Source: an uncultured Bacteroidales bacterium (GTDB lineage: Bacteria; Bacteroidota; Bacteroidia; Bacteroidales; P3). Taken from it: a stretch of 61,589 nt of DNA. The stretch spans positions 1-61,589 of the forward strand of contig OMWJ01000010.1 in NCBI GenBank assembly GCA_900314725.1, written 5' to 3'. Each line of letters begins with the position of its first letter. The first letter of the stretch is position 1. Both the position numbers and the translations under genes were made by a program. The notes below the pieces were generated by a model, which saw only the letters and a program-made list of their open reading frames with translations, did not search any database and was not told the origin of the DNA. Shown piece after piece: positions 45,038-54,692 of this stretch.

Positions 45038-46942
45038 TTACTTTTCTTCATTATTGGCTTTTTCGCCGTTGATTTTTATCTCTTCAAACTGCAGATTGAT
45101 TGATTTTCTTATGTATTTATCGTTATTTGTCCTGAATCTAATCTGTGAAACTTCTTTTCCTTGTTCTTCTGAAAAAGGATTAATCACCAAGGGATTTATC
45201 CATAAGCCTTCTTTAGCCAAGTTTGAAGTGTAACGAAAGGAGTATATTGTTCCATCTTTTGTCTGATAATCTACATAATAAGCAACTCCCTTAAGTAATG
45301 CTGATTTTATTTTACCAAGTATTGTTTTATTGGTTGATATTTTCAGCCTTAGAATAGTATTAGGACTCTGTTTTATTTTTATCCACTGATTTAACGAGGC
45401 AGTAAAAGACTTTTCATTTTTACGTGCCAAGAAGTTCTGTTTTCCGTCCTTATTTCTCTGCATTAAAAGGTATTTGTCTGTCTTCGCAATGCAAGTGTAG
45501 TTATTCAAAAGGCTAAGCGTTACATTTGGTTCATCGTTCAAGAAATACTTATCATCAAAAGTCTTTGCATAATCATCTGCATTGAAATGCCAGATAACAA
45601 AATCTACTCCTGTTTTTATATCATAGTTCTCCTGTGAAAGCTTAGATGTATAATCAGAGACAGCACTTCCGAGAGTCTTTCTCGGTTTCCAATTCAAGTT
45701 ATTTGCTCCTGCTAATATATGTTCCCAAGGATAGCAATCAACGGTAGAATTACCAATAAGGGTTTTCCAACTCTTTGGAAGAGTATCTTCTTTGAAAGCC
45801 TGCTGAGAAAGAGAAGCAAAACGCTCATTCGTTTCTTTCAATCGGAAAGTATAGTTGTAGAAACTTTTGATATGTTCTGTTTTAAGATGTTTTGTTATAA
45901 CTTCCGTATTGCCAAGATTTCTTGCATTCAGATAGAAACTACCTATACACAAAACTCCACAAAACACACTCAATGCAGCACGTTTCTTATTCATAAGAGC
46001 CATTATTGACCAAAAGGCTATCAAAAAGAATACTAACTGTTGATAATGATAGATGTCTTCCCTAATAAAAGCGTGTTTATATGTGCTGTACAGTGGTATT
46101 AATGAGAGCAGAAGAAAAAAGGTAGCGTCTTTGTCTTTCAATATCAAAGGAGAGGATAAAACAAGTAAAAAACCTAAACATATCAATAGCCATGAATTCT
46201 CAGGATACAAAGCCAAAGAATCTCCATAGCCAAAAACCAAATCCCCTACCCCGTATAAATAATAAATAAAAGAGGTAAAACCCTTAAAAACAATGCTTCC
46301 AATTAACAAAAAACAAACAACTATTGCTAATATCTGAAAGATAAAATACCGCCAATTCCTGTTTTCATACAAGGATACTAAGCAAGCAACCGCAATCACT
46401 CCAATAGATTCCACACCTATCGAACTTTTTACACATAAGCCAATGGTCGCCAACACAGAAGACAGACAAAAGAATGGAATACTTTTCTTTTTGATTGCAA
46501 TAAAACTAAGCATTGCACAAACAAAAACAATCATGTAATCTATCCTAATGAGTATCAATGCACAATAGCAAAGAATTAACGTAGTAAGAAGAGAAAAGCC
46601 TTTCTTCTTTGAAATGTAAAAAAATAAGGTTATAAAACTGAAAGTTAAGATATAGTAAAAGATAGTGTAATATAAAAGGTTATTAGATAATGCTAAAGGT
46701 ATTTTAAACAAAGCCAAAGGACCAAAAGGATATACTAAACTGGTAAGAGTCTCATATTCATTAGCAAACAAATAGTTCATCCCCCACAGATACGAACTAT
46801 CCAACCCCACTCCACAGTCTGCCTCCATAGAAAAAAATGTCAAGATAAACACCAAGATACCCGACACTACTGCCAAAGGAGTATAGTACCTTGTGTTTAA
46901 TATTTGATGTATATCCTTTATTTTCTGAAAGATAGCATTCAT
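45038..46942 (-). CDS. Polytopic membrane protein, GT-C-like
   Basis: I use the ATG at 46942 (MNAIFQKIKDIHQ), giving 634 residues; a TTG 21 bp upstream is possible. About ten or eleven transmembrane helices occupy residues 20-350. The first periplasmic loop has acidic and aromatic residues (MEADCGVGLDSSYLWGMN) and YPFGPLALFKIPLAL, a layout like GT-C glycosyltransferases that use polyprenyl-phosphate sugars. The C-terminal ~280 residues are soluble and beta-rich, including YPWEHILAGANNLNWKPR. No specific family is assigned. A role in glycan or lipoprotein modification is inference. Confidence 0.6.
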   Translation of the reverse strand: MNAIFQKIKDIHQILNTRYYTPLAVVSGILVFILTFFSMEADCGVGLDSSYLWGMNYLFANEYETLTSLVYPFGPLALFKIPLALSNNLLYYTIFYYILTFSFITLFFYISKKKGFSLLTTLILCYCALILIRIDYMIVFVCAMLSFIAIKKKSIPFFCLSSVLATIGLCVKSSIGVESIGVIAVACLVSLYENRNWRYFIFQILAIVVCFLLIGSIVFKGFTSFIYYLYGVGDLVFGYGDSLALYPENSWLLICLGFLLVLSSPLILKDKDATFFLLLSLIPLYSTYKHAFIREDIYHYQQLVFFLIAFWSIMALMNKKRAALSVFCGVLCIGSFYLNARNLGNTEVITKHLKTEHIKSFYNYTFRLKETNERFASLSQQAFKEDTLPKSWKTLIGNSTVDCYPWEHILAGANNLNWKPRKTLGSAVSDYTSKLSQENYDIKTGVDFVIWHFNADDYAKTFDDKYFLNDEPNVTLSLLNNYTCIAKTDKYLLMQRNKDGKQNFLARKNEKSFTASLNQWIKIKQSPNTILRLKISTNKTILGKIKSALLKGVAYYVDYQTKDGTIYSFRYTSNLAKEGLWINPLVINPFSEEQGKEVSQIRFRTNNDKYIRKSINLQFEEIKINGEKANNEEK

Positions 46943-46997
46943 ATATTTGCAAACATAATCCAATATAAATTATAACGCAAACAAGTCTTCTTTATTG

Positions 46998-47096
46998 CAA
47001 AAAAAGTCTTAGTCTTTTTTTCTCAACTCTTGATGTTTAGGGTGTAAAGTCTTCGTCTTTTTTTCTAAAAACGAAGAGTTTTTTCAACAAGTAAAA
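46998..47096. repeat. Dispersed intergenic repeat, copy B (inverted)
   Basis: This AT-rich stretch contains TTGATGTTTAGGGT (47030-47043), the reverse complement of a unit in the 54.7-kb copy. It also carries AAAAAGTCTTAGTCTTTTTT (47001-47020), which recurs at 54884-54903. It lies in the 258-bp gap between the GT-C-like and FadL-like genes, upstream of both a terminator and the membrane-protein start. Confidence 0.55.
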
Positions 47097-47101
47097 ACGA
47101 C

Positions 47102-47140
47102 AAAAAAAAGAAGAACGATAGTTGCTTATCGTTCTTCTTT
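47102..47140 (-). terminator. Intrinsic terminator of the FadL-like gene
   Basis: AAAGAAGAACGATA (47107-47120) pairs perfectly with TATCGTTCTTCTTT (47127-47140) across a 6-nt loop. On the minus strand a run of T follows, so it terminates the FadL-like gene that ends at 47201. Confidence 0.85.
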
Positions 47141-47200
47141 TTGTGGTGCGACCACTTCTAATGTCGTGTTATATGCTCTATTGAAATAAAGTGCTTTTCT

Positions 47201-48685
47201 TTAGAATTTTATTCCAAATGTTGCTTGGATAAGATGTTTGTGGCGAGTTACTTCTGTAGGGTTAGGGTCTGATGTCCAAGAACCATTGCCTGCAGCATCA
47301 AAGTTGTATTCGTCATAAACATAGTACTTAGATTTTTGAGAACCATAAGCGTATGCAACATCAAAGTTACAAACCTTACCCTTGTATCCTAAACCGAAAG
47401 TAATATAATTCCAAGAACCATCATTAACATTCTTTTCTTTGTAAGGGTTTCCATACATTGCGTAACCTGCTCTCAAATATAGACGGTCAGCTTTCAATTC
47501 TCCGCCAAGTCTTATATTGCTTGCGCCTTGGAAAGTGTTTTCTATATCGGAGTTAAGTACGGTTTCTGTAGAAATATTGTCGTCCATATCAAAAGACATC
47601 ATACTATAGTCTGCATATTCGTAATCTAAACTCAAAGTACCTGAGATTTTGGATTTATTGTTTCCGATTACAAAGGCTGTACTTCCAATGAAACGCCAAG
47701 GAGATTGCATTCTGTATGTTATAGGATTGAACCAACCGCCAGAAGTGGAAGTGTATGAAACGCTCTGATAGAAGTCATCATCTACGCTGTAGAAAGTAGG
47801 AGTATGAATAGCTGCACCTATACGCCAAAAGCTAACAGGCTTTACTATAGCACCAACTTTTAGGTTGAAACCAGCAACAGAAAGGTCTTGTTCTGTATTG
47901 TAGTTGTATTTACCTGTTCCATTTACGTTGGTAACAGTTTCAGAAAACATATACTTAGCAGTGTATTCTCCAAAAGGAATGCCTACTGTTGCACCAAGAT
48001 AAAGCATATTCTCATAGTTAGCAGAGAATGACATGGAGAATTCATTCAAATAACCACTTTCTCTAAAAGCTATTATCTGGTCAAAAGTACCGTTGAAATA
48101 CTCAGAAGAAAAAACATAGTCAGTATCCATATCTATTACGCCTGATCTGTAGAAGTCTTCATTAGCAATATCTTGATCATCATACTGAAGGTCTAAAATG
48201 CCATCACCATCTGCATCAAAATTATTGATATAGTTAGCATCTATATATGAACGGCTAAGGTTTGGTCTTGAAATCTTTATTCTATTGTTGAAATTCATTA
48301 AACGGTTTAGTCCAAAAGACAACTGAACGTGTTTCCAGGCAGACTTTTTACCATTGTTAAAGTCTAAAACTAAACCAAGATTCCCATAATTGAAAGAAGG
48401 ATGTGAGTCTTTACTTACCAAACCATTGTAGTTTGACTTTGTAGAATTCATATCCAAACCCAAAGAAAAGGTTAATTCACTTGAACGATACAATCCTAAG
48501 CCTGCAGGATTATAATGTGCAGACATAATATCTCCTCCTAAGGCTCCGACTGCTCCTCCTTTGCCAACAAAAGCTGCTGTTCCATTCATCCCATATTGAG
48601 AAAACATCAAAGGATAATCCACTGTTTGAGCATTAACCAAAGATAGTCCCAACACACTTGCCAATACAAAAATTAGTTTTTTCAT
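47201..48685 (-). CDS. FadL/OmpP1-family outer-membrane transport protein
   Basis: A 494-residue outer-membrane barrel with signal peptide MKKLIFVLASVLGLSLVNAQ. The N-terminal hatch has QYGMNGTAAFVGKGGAVGAL followed by MSAHYNPAGLGLYRSSELTF, the NPAG motif of FadL-type hydrophobic-compound channels (often labelled hemin receptor in Bacteroidota). The remaining ~420 residues are long amphipathic strands ending HLIQATFGIKF. FadL relatives take up fatty acids or aromatics; the actual ligand is unknown. A perfect terminator follows. No close promoter box was recognised. Confidence 0.85.
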   Translation of the reverse strand: MKKLIFVLASVLGLSLVNAQTVDYPLMFSQYGMNGTAAFVGKGGAVGALGGDIMSAHYNPAGLGLYRSSELTFSLGLDMNSTKSNYNGLVSKDSHPSFNYGNLGLVLDFNNGKKSAWKHVQLSFGLNRLMNFNNRIKISRPNLSRSYIDANYINNFDADGDGILDLQYDDQDIANEDFYRSGVIDMDTDYVFSSEYFNGTFDQIIAFRESGYLNEFSMSFSANYENMLYLGATVGIPFGEYTAKYMFSETVTNVNGTGKYNYNTEQDLSVAGFNLKVGAIVKPVSFWRIGAAIHTPTFYSVDDDFYQSVSYTSTSGGWFNPITYRMQSPWRFIGSTAFVIGNNKSKISGTLSLDYEYADYSMMSFDMDDNISTETVLNSDIENTFQGASNIRLGGELKADRLYLRAGYAMYGNPYKEKNVNDGSWNYITFGLGYKGKVCNFDVAYAYGSQKSKYYVYDEYNFDAAGNGSWTSDPNPTEVTRHKHLIQATFGIKF

Positions 48686-48751
48686 CTTTTTATAATTGTT
48701 TTTATTATTAACGACTATATACCTTATTTATTATTCTTTTTTTGAGTATTA

Positions 48752-49831
48752 TTATCTTCTTCTGCCACCTCCGTTTGAATGTGAGCCAGAGTTTCTGTTC
48801 ATTGAAGAAGATCTATTGCTGTTTGTTGAACGATTAGTATTTACAGAACGAGTATTATTGTTGTTTGTATTTCTCTTGTACTCATTAGAGTTTCTTTGCT
48901 GACGTTCTTTCGCAGGTGTATAGGAACGAGTGTTGCTTGTCTTTACACGAGTGTTGTTAGTATTTCTTCTACGAGTATTGTCATCTACGTTAGTGTTGTT
49001 ATTTCTGTTATTTGAACGTATAGTGTTGTTATTTGTTCTCGTTGTTCGTGTTGTAGGATTACCATATCGTTGAGTATATTTTTCTCCAAAAGTCTGATTG
49101 TTGCTTATGCCGTTTGTACCTGTAGTGTTGTTGTACCTAAATCCTGTTTCTTGATTACGGTTTCTGTTGTTTGGAGTACGAGACATATTATAATTAGGCC
49201 TATTATAAAAATTAGAGTTTCTATCCCAAGAATTGTAGTACCAAGGTGCGTGATAATATCCCCAATAGTGAGGAGAATGCCAACCATAATAGTAATTCCA
49301 TCCCCAAGGATTATGCCAATAGAATGGGCGGTGCCATGTGTAATAACTCCAACCCCAATAATATGAAGAAGGATACCACCAACGATAACCTAAATAAATA
49401 CTTGTTCCCCAAAGTAATGGATCTGGGTCATACCAACAAAGATCTGTATAATAATCATCATAGTAATTATATATTATTGTTGGAGAGTGGAATCTTCTGA
49501 TTCGTGCTGTGTAAGCATAATCATAATAATCATCTATATTAAAAACAGTATCATCAAGATTATAGTGATGTTCTTCTATATCTTCTTCCTCCTTTTCCTT
49601 ATTCTCTTTAGCTATGGCTTCTCTGTAAGCACGCATTCTTTCCTCCTGCTGCTTCTTTTCTAACTCTTGTTGTTTTTCAAAGGCTTCATCTTGCTCTTGT
49701 ATCTCTGTGTCATCAAGATAAATATCATCATAAACAAAGCCTGAGTTCTCCACTGCACAAGAGACAGTAAGAAATGCAACTACTGTAGCCACAACACCTA
49801 ATTTCCAACTTCCTTTTTTCAAAAAATTCAT
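48752..49831 (-). CDS. Lipoprotein with Tyr/Trp-rich middle and Asn/Arg/Thr-rich tail
   Basis: 359 residues. The lipoprotein signal ends FLTVSC (Cys25). Residues about 40-90 are Glu/Gln/Lys-rich and probably coiled coil (QELEKKQQEERMRAYRE). Residues about 130-215 are extremely rich in Tyr, Trp and His (YWGWSYYTWHRPFYWHNPWG). The rest is low-complexity Asn-Arg-Thr-Ser ending GGGRRR. No enzymatic domain is seen. It has an unusually good ribosome-binding site for this window, AAAGGAG at 49844-49838, 6 nt before the ATG. The composition suggests a surface or matrix-associated polymer-binding protein, which is inference. Confidence 0.7.
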   Translation of the reverse strand: MNFLKKGSWKLGVVATVVAFLTVSCAVENSGFVYDDIYLDDTEIQEQDEAFEKQQELEKKQQEERMRAYREAIAKENKEKEEEDIEEHHYNLDDTVFNIDDYYDYAYTARIRRFHSPTIIYNYYDDYYTDLCWYDPDPLLWGTSIYLGYRWWYPSSYYWGWSYYTWHRPFYWHNPWGWNYYYGWHSPHYWGYYHAPWYYNSWDRNSNFYNRPNYNMSRTPNNRNRNQETGFRYNNTTGTNGISNNQTFGEKYTQRYGNPTTRTTRTNNNTIRSNNRNNNTNVDDNTRRRNTNNTRVKTSNTRSYTPAKERQQRNSNEYKRNTNNNNTRSVNTNRSTNSNRSSSMNRNSGSHSNGGGRRR

Positions 49832-49873
49832 AATATACTCCTTTATTTTATTATAGGTTAGTTTATTTTTTTG

Positions 49874-49881
49874 TAATTTTG
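49874..49881 (+). promoter_or_regulatory. -7 element upstream of proS
   Basis: TAATTTTG matches TAnnTTTG and lies 64 bp before the proS ATG. No clear -33 box is seen. Confidence 0.5.
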
Positions 49882-49945
49882 CAACGTCTTTTAAACAAGA
49901 CCTCAGTTATTTTGAAACAAAAACTATACCAAAAATAACAATATA

Positions 49946-51418
49946 ATGGCAAAAGATTTCGTAAAAAGAGAAGAAAATTACTCAGAATGGTATAATGAAT
50001 TGGTAGTACGAGCAGATCTTGCAGAAAATTCTTCTGTTAGAGGCTGTATGGTAATCAAACCTTACGGTTATGCAATATGGGAAAAAATGCAACATACTTT
50101 GGATGCTATGTTTAAGCAGACTGGTGTTCAAAATGCTTACTTTCCTTTGTTTATTCCCAAGTCTTTCTTTGAGAAAGAAGCAGAACACGTTGAGGGTTTT
50201 GCAAAAGAATGTGCTATTGTAACTCATCATCGTTTAGCAAAATCTCCTGATGGCAAAGGATTAGTTCCAGATCCTGAAGCGCGATTAGAAGAAGAACTTA
50301 TCGTTCGTCCTACTTCTGAAACAATTATCTGGGATACTTATCGTAAATGGATAAAATCTTATAGAGACTTGCCTATTCTTTGCAACCAATGGGCTAATGT
50401 CGTTCGCTGGGAGATGAGAACAAGAATGTTTCTTCGTACTGCTGAATTCCTATGGCAAGAAGGACATACTGCACACGAAACTTCCCAAGAAGCAGAAGAA
50501 GAAACAATAAAAATGATGCACGTTTATGCAGATTTTGCTGAAAAGTATATGGCTATGCCTGTTGTAAGAGGAGTAAAGACTGCTAATGAACGTTTTGCAG
50601 GAGCTGTAGATACTTATTGCATTGAAGCAATGATGCAAGACGGAAAAGCACTTCAAGCAGGCACTTCTCACTTCTTAGGTCAGAACTTTGCGAAAGCATT
50701 TGATGTTAAGTTCCTTTCTAAAGACAACAAGTTAGAATATGTATGGGCAACTTCGTGGGGTGTTTCTACAAGATTGATGGGTGCGTTGATAATGACACAT
50801 TCTGATGACAATGGTTTGGTTCTTCCTCCAATGTTGGCACCTTTGCAAGTTGTTCTTATACCTATTTATAAGACAGACGAAGAAAAGCAGATGATAGATG
50901 AACTTGCAACAAAGATTCAACAAGAGCTGAAGAGTAAGGACATCACAGTAAAATATGATGACGACAATAAAACCAAACCAGGTTGGAAGTTCAATGAATA
51001 TGAATTCAAGGGCGTGCCTGTTCGCTTGACCTTAGGAGCAAGAGATTTGAAAGAAGACAAGATAGAGGTCTTCCGTAGAGATACTTGCGAAAAGCTTTTA
51101 CACCAAACAGAAGGTATATGCGAATATATAGAACAACTTCTAAAAGATATTCAAGACAACTTGTTTAAAAAAGCACTTACCCTTAGAGAACAGAAAACAA
51201 GAAAGGTTGATACTTGGGAGGAGTTCAAAACAGAAATAGAAAAAGGTGGCTTCTTACTTTGTCACTGGGATGGAACAACAGAAACCGAACTAAAGATAAA
51301 AGAAGAAACTAAAGCAACTATTCGTTGCATTCCTTTAGATAATCCTCAAGAAGAAGGCAAATGTATTTACACCGGCAAGCCTTCAAGACAAAGAGTAATC
51401 TTCGCAAGAAACTATTAA
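49946..51418 (+). CDS. proS: Prolyl-tRNA synthetase, archaeal/eukaryotic-like short form
   Basis: This class II aminoacyl-tRNA synthetase charges tRNA-Pro. The 490-residue form begins [20 protein letters not shown] and lacks the large editing insertion of the long bacterial type. Motif 2 is [20 protein letters not shown] followed by EGHTAH. Motif 3 lies in [17 protein letters not shown]. The anticodon-binding domain (about 300-400) and a C-terminal domain with [19 protein letters not shown] end are typical of the archaeal-like group found in Bacteroidota. A strong terminator follows. Confidence 0.95.
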   Translation: MAKDFVKREENYSEWYNELVVRADLAENSSVRGCMVIKPYGYAIWEKMQHTLDAMFKQTGVQNAYFPLFIPKSFFEKEAEHVEGFAKECAIVTHHRLAKSPDGKGLVPDPEARLEEELIVRPTSETIIWDTYRKWIKSYRDLPILCNQWANVVRWEMRTRMFLRTAEFLWQEGHTAHETSQEAEEETIKMMHVYADFAEKYMAMPVVRGVKTANERFAGAVDTYCIEAMMQDGKALQAGTSHFLGQNFAKAFDVKFLSKDNKLEYVWATSWGVSTRLMGALIMTHSDDNGLVLPPMLAPLQVVLIPIYKTDEEKQMIDELATKIQQELKSKDITVKYDDDNKTKPGWKFNEYEFKGVPVRLTLGARDLKEDKIEVFRRDTCEKLLHQTEGICEYIEQLLKDIQDNLFKKALTLREQKTRKVDTWEEFKTEIEKGGFLLCHWDGTTETELKIKEETKATIRCIPLDNPQEEGKCIYTGKPSRQRVIFARNY

Positions 51419-51440
51419 GAGCGACTTCGCTTTATACAAC

Positions 51441-51475
51441 AAAAGCCGCACAAAGTTAGCTTTGTACGGCTTTTT
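51441..51475 (+). terminator. Intrinsic terminator of proS
   Basis: AAGCCGCACAAAG pairs with CTTTGTACGGCTT across a TTAG loop with a single C/A mismatch, followed by TTTTTCTTT. It sits in the 75-bp gap between the convergent proS and lysS genes and may serve both. Confidence 0.85.
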
Positions 51476-51493
51476 CTTTATATTCTATCCAAA

Positions 51494-53206
51494 CTATTCT
51501 GCCCAGGATTTTAGTTCTTCAAGTTTAAGGGCTGGTATTTGTAGTTTATTTTTCTTTCTAAGTCCGTTAAGGTCATTAAACAGTTTGTTGATATTTGCAG
51601 ATTTTAGATTTTCTAATGTACCTATACCTGCCTTTCTTAACAAATCTATCCATTCTTCTGGTATTCCTTTTTCCTTAAAATCGTCATCAGAAGATATAGC
51701 TTGCTGAACTTCTGGCTTCATTTGAGGGAAGAACAACACATCTTGAATACTGTTGGAATCAGTCATCATCATTGCCAATCTATCTATTCCTATTCCTAAA
51801 CCAGATGTTGGAGGCATACCAAATTCTATTGCTCTTAGGAAGTCTTCATCCAAAACCATGCTCTCAGGATCTCCTCGTTTTCCAAGTTCAAGCTGTTCTT
51901 CAAAACGTTTTCTTTGGTCTATTGGGTCGTTTAGCTCAGAATAAGCATTACAAATCTCTTTACAATTACATACTGCTTCAAATCTCTCTACCAAACCTTC
52001 TTTGCTTCTGTGTTTCTTTGCTAAAGGAGACATTTCAATAGGATAATCATAGATAAATGTTGGCTGAATAAGTTTTCCTTCACAAGTTTCACCGAATATT
52101 TCATCTATAAGTTTTCCCTTACCCATTGTTTCATCAATAGGAACATTTAGTTTCGTAGCAGTCTCTCTTAGTTGCTGTTCATCCATATCAGAGATATCTA
52201 TCCCTGTAAAATGTTCTATGGCTTCATACATTGTATATCTCTTCCAAGGACGTTTAAAATCGATAATATTCTCTCCTACTTTTACCTTAGTTGTTCCATG
52301 AAGAGCAAGAGCAATTCGTTCTACCATTTCTTCAACAGTATTCATCATCCAAAAATAGTCTTTGTAAGCTACGTAAAGCTCCATCTGAGTAAATTCAGGA
52401 TTGTGAAAACGGTCCATACCTTCGTTTCTGAAGTCTTTGCTAAACTCATAAACACCAGCATAGCCGCCTACGATAAGTTTCTTCAAATAAAGTTCGTCAG
52501 CTATTCTAAGATATAAGTCCATATCTAAAGTATTGTGATGAGTTTTGAAAGGACGAGCAGCGGCACCTCCGTAAATAGGTTGCAAGATAGGAGTTTCCAC
52601 TTCCAGATAACCTTTTTCGTTAAGGTAGTTTCGCATTGTATTAACCAAAATAGTACGCTTAATAAAGGTATCTTTTATTTGTGGATTAACAATTAAATCA
52701 ACATATCTCTGACGATACCTTTGTTCAGGATCAGAAAAAGCATCATAAACCTTGCCGTCCTTTTCTTTTACAACAGGCAGTGGTCTTACACTCTTACAAA
52801 GAACAGTCAATTCCTTAACATGAACACTTATCTCTCCCATTTTAGTTCGAAAAACAAAACCTTGAACTCCTATGATATCACCTATATCAAGTAGTTTCTT
52901 AAATACAGTATTATACATCGTTTTGTCTTCACTTGGACAAATCTCATCACGGTTTAAGTACAGTTGTATTCTACCTTGTTCGTCTTGAATTTCACAGAAA
53001 GAAGCTGCGCCCATGATTCTACGGCTCATGATTCTTCCTGCTATCTTTATATCTTGAAATTTAGAATTGTCTTTATCAAAACCTTCTTTTATCTCTTGGC
53101 TATTTGTATTTACATCATACATTGGAGCAGGATAAGGATTGATACCCAATCGTCTCAATTCTTCCGCATCATTTCTTCTCTGCAATTCTTGTTCGCTAAG
53201 TTCCAT
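51494..53206 (-). CDS. lysS: Lysyl-tRNA synthetase, class II
   Basis: It charges tRNA-Lys. I use the ATG at 53206 ([20 protein letters not shown]), giving 570 residues. The N-terminal OB-fold anticodon domain contains [20 protein letters not shown]. Class II motifs include [28 protein letters not shown] (motif 2) and [13 protein letters not shown] (motif 3). After motif 3 there is an extra ~75-residue helical tail ([20 protein letters not shown] onward) that other bacterial LysRS lack but Bacteroidota versions usually have. Confidence 0.95.
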   Translation of the reverse strand: MELSEQELQRRNDAEELRRLGINPYPAPMYDVNTNSQEIKEGFDKDNSKFQDIKIAGRIMSRRIMGAASFCEIQDEQGRIQLYLNRDEICPSEDKTMYNTVFKKLLDIGDIIGVQGFVFRTKMGEISVHVKELTVLCKSVRPLPVVKEKDGKVYDAFSDPEQRYRQRYVDLIVNPQIKDTFIKRTILVNTMRNYLNEKGYLEVETPILQPIYGGAAARPFKTHHNTLDMDLYLRIADELYLKKLIVGGYAGVYEFSKDFRNEGMDRFHNPEFTQMELYVAYKDYFWMMNTVEEMVERIALALHGTTKVKVGENIIDFKRPWKRYTMYEAIEHFTGIDISDMDEQQLRETATKLNVPIDETMGKGKLIDEIFGETCEGKLIQPTFIYDYPIEMSPLAKKHRSKEGLVERFEAVCNCKEICNAYSELNDPIDQRKRFEEQLELGKRGDPESMVLDEDFLRAIEFGMPPTSGLGIGIDRLAMMMTDSNSIQDVLFFPQMKPEVQQAISSDDDFKEKGIPEEWIDLLRKAGIGTLENLKSANINKLFNDLNGLRKKNKLQIPALKLEELKSWAE

Positions 53207-53224
53207 ATTCTTTATTATTTTTTG

Positions 53225-53232
53225 CAAAATTA
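53225..53232 (-). promoter_or_regulatory. -7 element of lysS
   Basis: On the minus strand TAATTTTG matches TAnnTTTG, 18 bp before the lysS ATG chosen here. Its position supports that start over the TTG at 53227, which would overlap the promoter. Confidence 0.55.
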
Positions 53233-53295
53233 CAAAATCTTTATAAACTCTTAAGTTTAATTGGATTTTTTTTCTCTAACAACACATATATTTTG

Positions 53296-53303
53296 TAATT
53301 TTG
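53296..53303 (+). promoter_or_regulatory. -7 element upstream of the methyltransferase-remnant/lipA pair
   Basis: TAATTTTG matches TAnnTTTG, 19 bp before the ATG at 53323. It forms a divergent pair with the lysS promoter. Confidence 0.5.
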
Positions 53304-53322
53304 CAAGCCGATTATTCTTGAT

Positions 53323-53742
53323 ATGACAAACAGATTATTTGAGAAAATATTTGACTTCTTTTTCAAAACAAAGGAATATATCTTTTACTCTCTTAAAGCA
53401 AAAGACGAGTACTCCGTTCATTCTCCTTTGGTATTTGATTTCTACACCACAGCCGTAAAAAACTCAAAACTTTCTCTTAAAGAAAAGATTCATAACCATT
53501 TCTCTTCCTTTGCAATAGAGGATTGCAATTCTTTTAGTCTGATAAACTCAAAACTACAAGAGGAAAGCGACAACATAATCATCATTATTGAGAACATACA
53601 TTCAAACATAAGAAACCATAAGCAATGGAAAAGGCTATGTGAGTTAGACGATGTCTTCACCAGCATAGATTTTTTTTCACTCGGACTTATAATAAAAAGT
53701 AGTAAATTAATAAAAAGACAGCATTATATCCTATGGAAGTAA
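53323..53742 (+). CDS. Shortened relative of a class I SAM methyltransferase, probably lacking the SAM-binding core
   Basis: 139 residues. The N-terminus (EYIFYSLKAKDEYSVHSPLV, then FDFYT) and the C-terminus (DDVFTSIDFFSLGLIIKSSK, then QHYILWK) match my memory of both ends of a ~240-260-residue Bacteroidota methyltransferase family (KAKxxHSVHSPFVxDF ... ILDDIHWS ... TIDLFxLGLVFFR). The middle, including the glycine-rich SAM loop, is missing. IIENIHSNIRNHKQW corresponds to the late D-IHW strand. It is still an open frame and overlaps lipA by 10 bp, so it may persist as a coupling leader or be decaying. Methylation is unlikely. Confidence 0.6.
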   Translation: MTNRLFEKIFDFFFKTKEYIFYSLKAKDEYSVHSPLVFDFYTTAVKNSKLSLKEKIHNHFSSFAIEDCNSFSLINSKLQEESDNIIIIIENIHSNIRNHKQWKRLCELDDVFTSIDFFSLGLIIKSSKLIKRQHYILWK

Positions 53743-54602
53743 ATAAAAGAAAACCATCTTGGCTCAAAATATCATTGGAAAACGGAGAAGAATACCTTAA
53801 AGTAAAGAAAGTTGTTGAGCTGAACAAACTTCACACGATATGTTCAAGCGGCAGATGTCCTAATGCAAGCAAATGTTGGGGAATGGGAACGGCTACTTTT
53901 ATGATAGCAGGAGATATTTGCACTCGTTCTTGTAAGTTCTGTGCTACAATGACGGGAAAACCAAAATCTTTGGACGAAAAAGAACCTGAAAAGATAGCCT
54001 CTTCTGTTAAACTTATGGGATTAAAGCATTGTGTTATAACTTCTGTTGATAGAGATGACTTAGAAGACAAGGGTGCAGAACATTGGAGAAGGACTGTAGA
54101 GGCAATACGCAAGGAAAATCCTAACACAACAATAGAGATTTTGACTCCTGACTTTGATGGCAGAGAAGATCTTTTGGATATTGTCTTCTCTTCTAAGCCT
54201 GATATATTCTCACATAATATGGAAACAATACAAAGACTCTCAGATGCGACACGTTCAAGAGCCAAATACGATGTCAGCCTAAATGTTTTGAGATATGCTT
54301 CAAAGAAAGGATTTCTAACAAAAACAGGTATAATGGTAGGTTTAGGTGAAAAGCCTGAGGAAGTAGAGCAAGTGATGAAAGATGTAAGAAACGTAGGCGT
54401 CCAACTATTCACCATAGGACAGTATCTTCAGCCTACAAAGAAACATCTTGAAGTTCAAGAATATGTTACTCCAGAACAGTTTGCCAAATACAAGGAAATA
54501 GGAACAAAAATGGGCTTTGCAAATGTGGAGAGTGGTCCATTGGTACGTTCTTCCTACATGGCAGAAAAATCTTTCTTGGAATCCAAACTTAAAAAAGGGT
54601 AA
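53733..54602 (+). CDS. lipA: Lipoyl synthase LipA, with a replaced C-terminal end
   Basis: This radical-SAM enzyme inserts two sulfurs into octanoyl groups to make lipoyl cofactor. The auxiliary cluster Cys are at about 37, 42 and 48 (CSSGRCPNASKC), and the radical-SAM CxxxCxxC is CTRSCKFC (63-70). The C-terminal cluster-ligand Ser is in GPLVRSSYMAEKSF. The 289-residue length is complete. The last codons after EKSFLE read SKLKKG, whereas a second copy of the 3' end at 55884-55999 reads ASQNKIEQIKKELKLV. The present end therefore probably came with an inserted segment. A hairpin overlaps the stop codon. Confidence 0.93.
   Translation: MEVNKRKPSWLKISLENGEEYLKVKKVVELNKLHTICSSGRCPNASKCWGMGTATFMIAGDICTRSCKFCATMTGKPKSLDEKEPEKIASSVKLMGLKHCVITSVDRDDLEDKGAEHWRRTVEAIRKENPNTTIEILTPDFDGREDLLDIVFSSKPDIFSHNMETIQRLSDATRSRAKYDVSLNVLRYASKKGFLTKTGIMVGLGEKPEEVEQVMKDVRNVGVQLFTIGQYLQPTKKHLEVQEYVTPEQFAKYKEIGTKMGFANVESGPLVRSSYMAEKSFLESKLKKG
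54516..54581 (+). repeat. Direct repeat, left copy (inside lipA 3' end)
   Basis: These 66 bp match 55884-55949 at 59 positions and encode the conserved lipA segment ANVESGPLVRSSYMAEKSFL. Six of the seven differences do not change the protein; the seventh is the Ala/Val at the edge. Together with the right copy it brackets the DUF3791/DUF3990 cassette, like an attachment-site pair. Confidence 0.85.
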
Positions 54603-54612
54603 CGCTACCCTT
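54595..54612 (+). terminator. Hairpin overlapping the lipA stop codon
   Basis: AAGGGTA (54595-54601) pairs with TACCCTT (54606-54612) across ACGC; the TAA stop is within it. Only a weak T-rich stretch follows, so termination strength is uncertain. Confidence 0.5.
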
Positions 54613-54692
54613 CTCATTTGTTTACTATTTTTGTGGAACTCTTGTTTTTAAAGCAAGAGTTCTTTTTGATTTTCAATAAATTAGAAACACCG

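Noticed and set aside
53831-54415. 194-codon open frame antisense to lipA
   Set aside because: It lies wholly inside the well-supported lipA gene on the other strand; the product is low-complexity Ser-rich with no family pattern.
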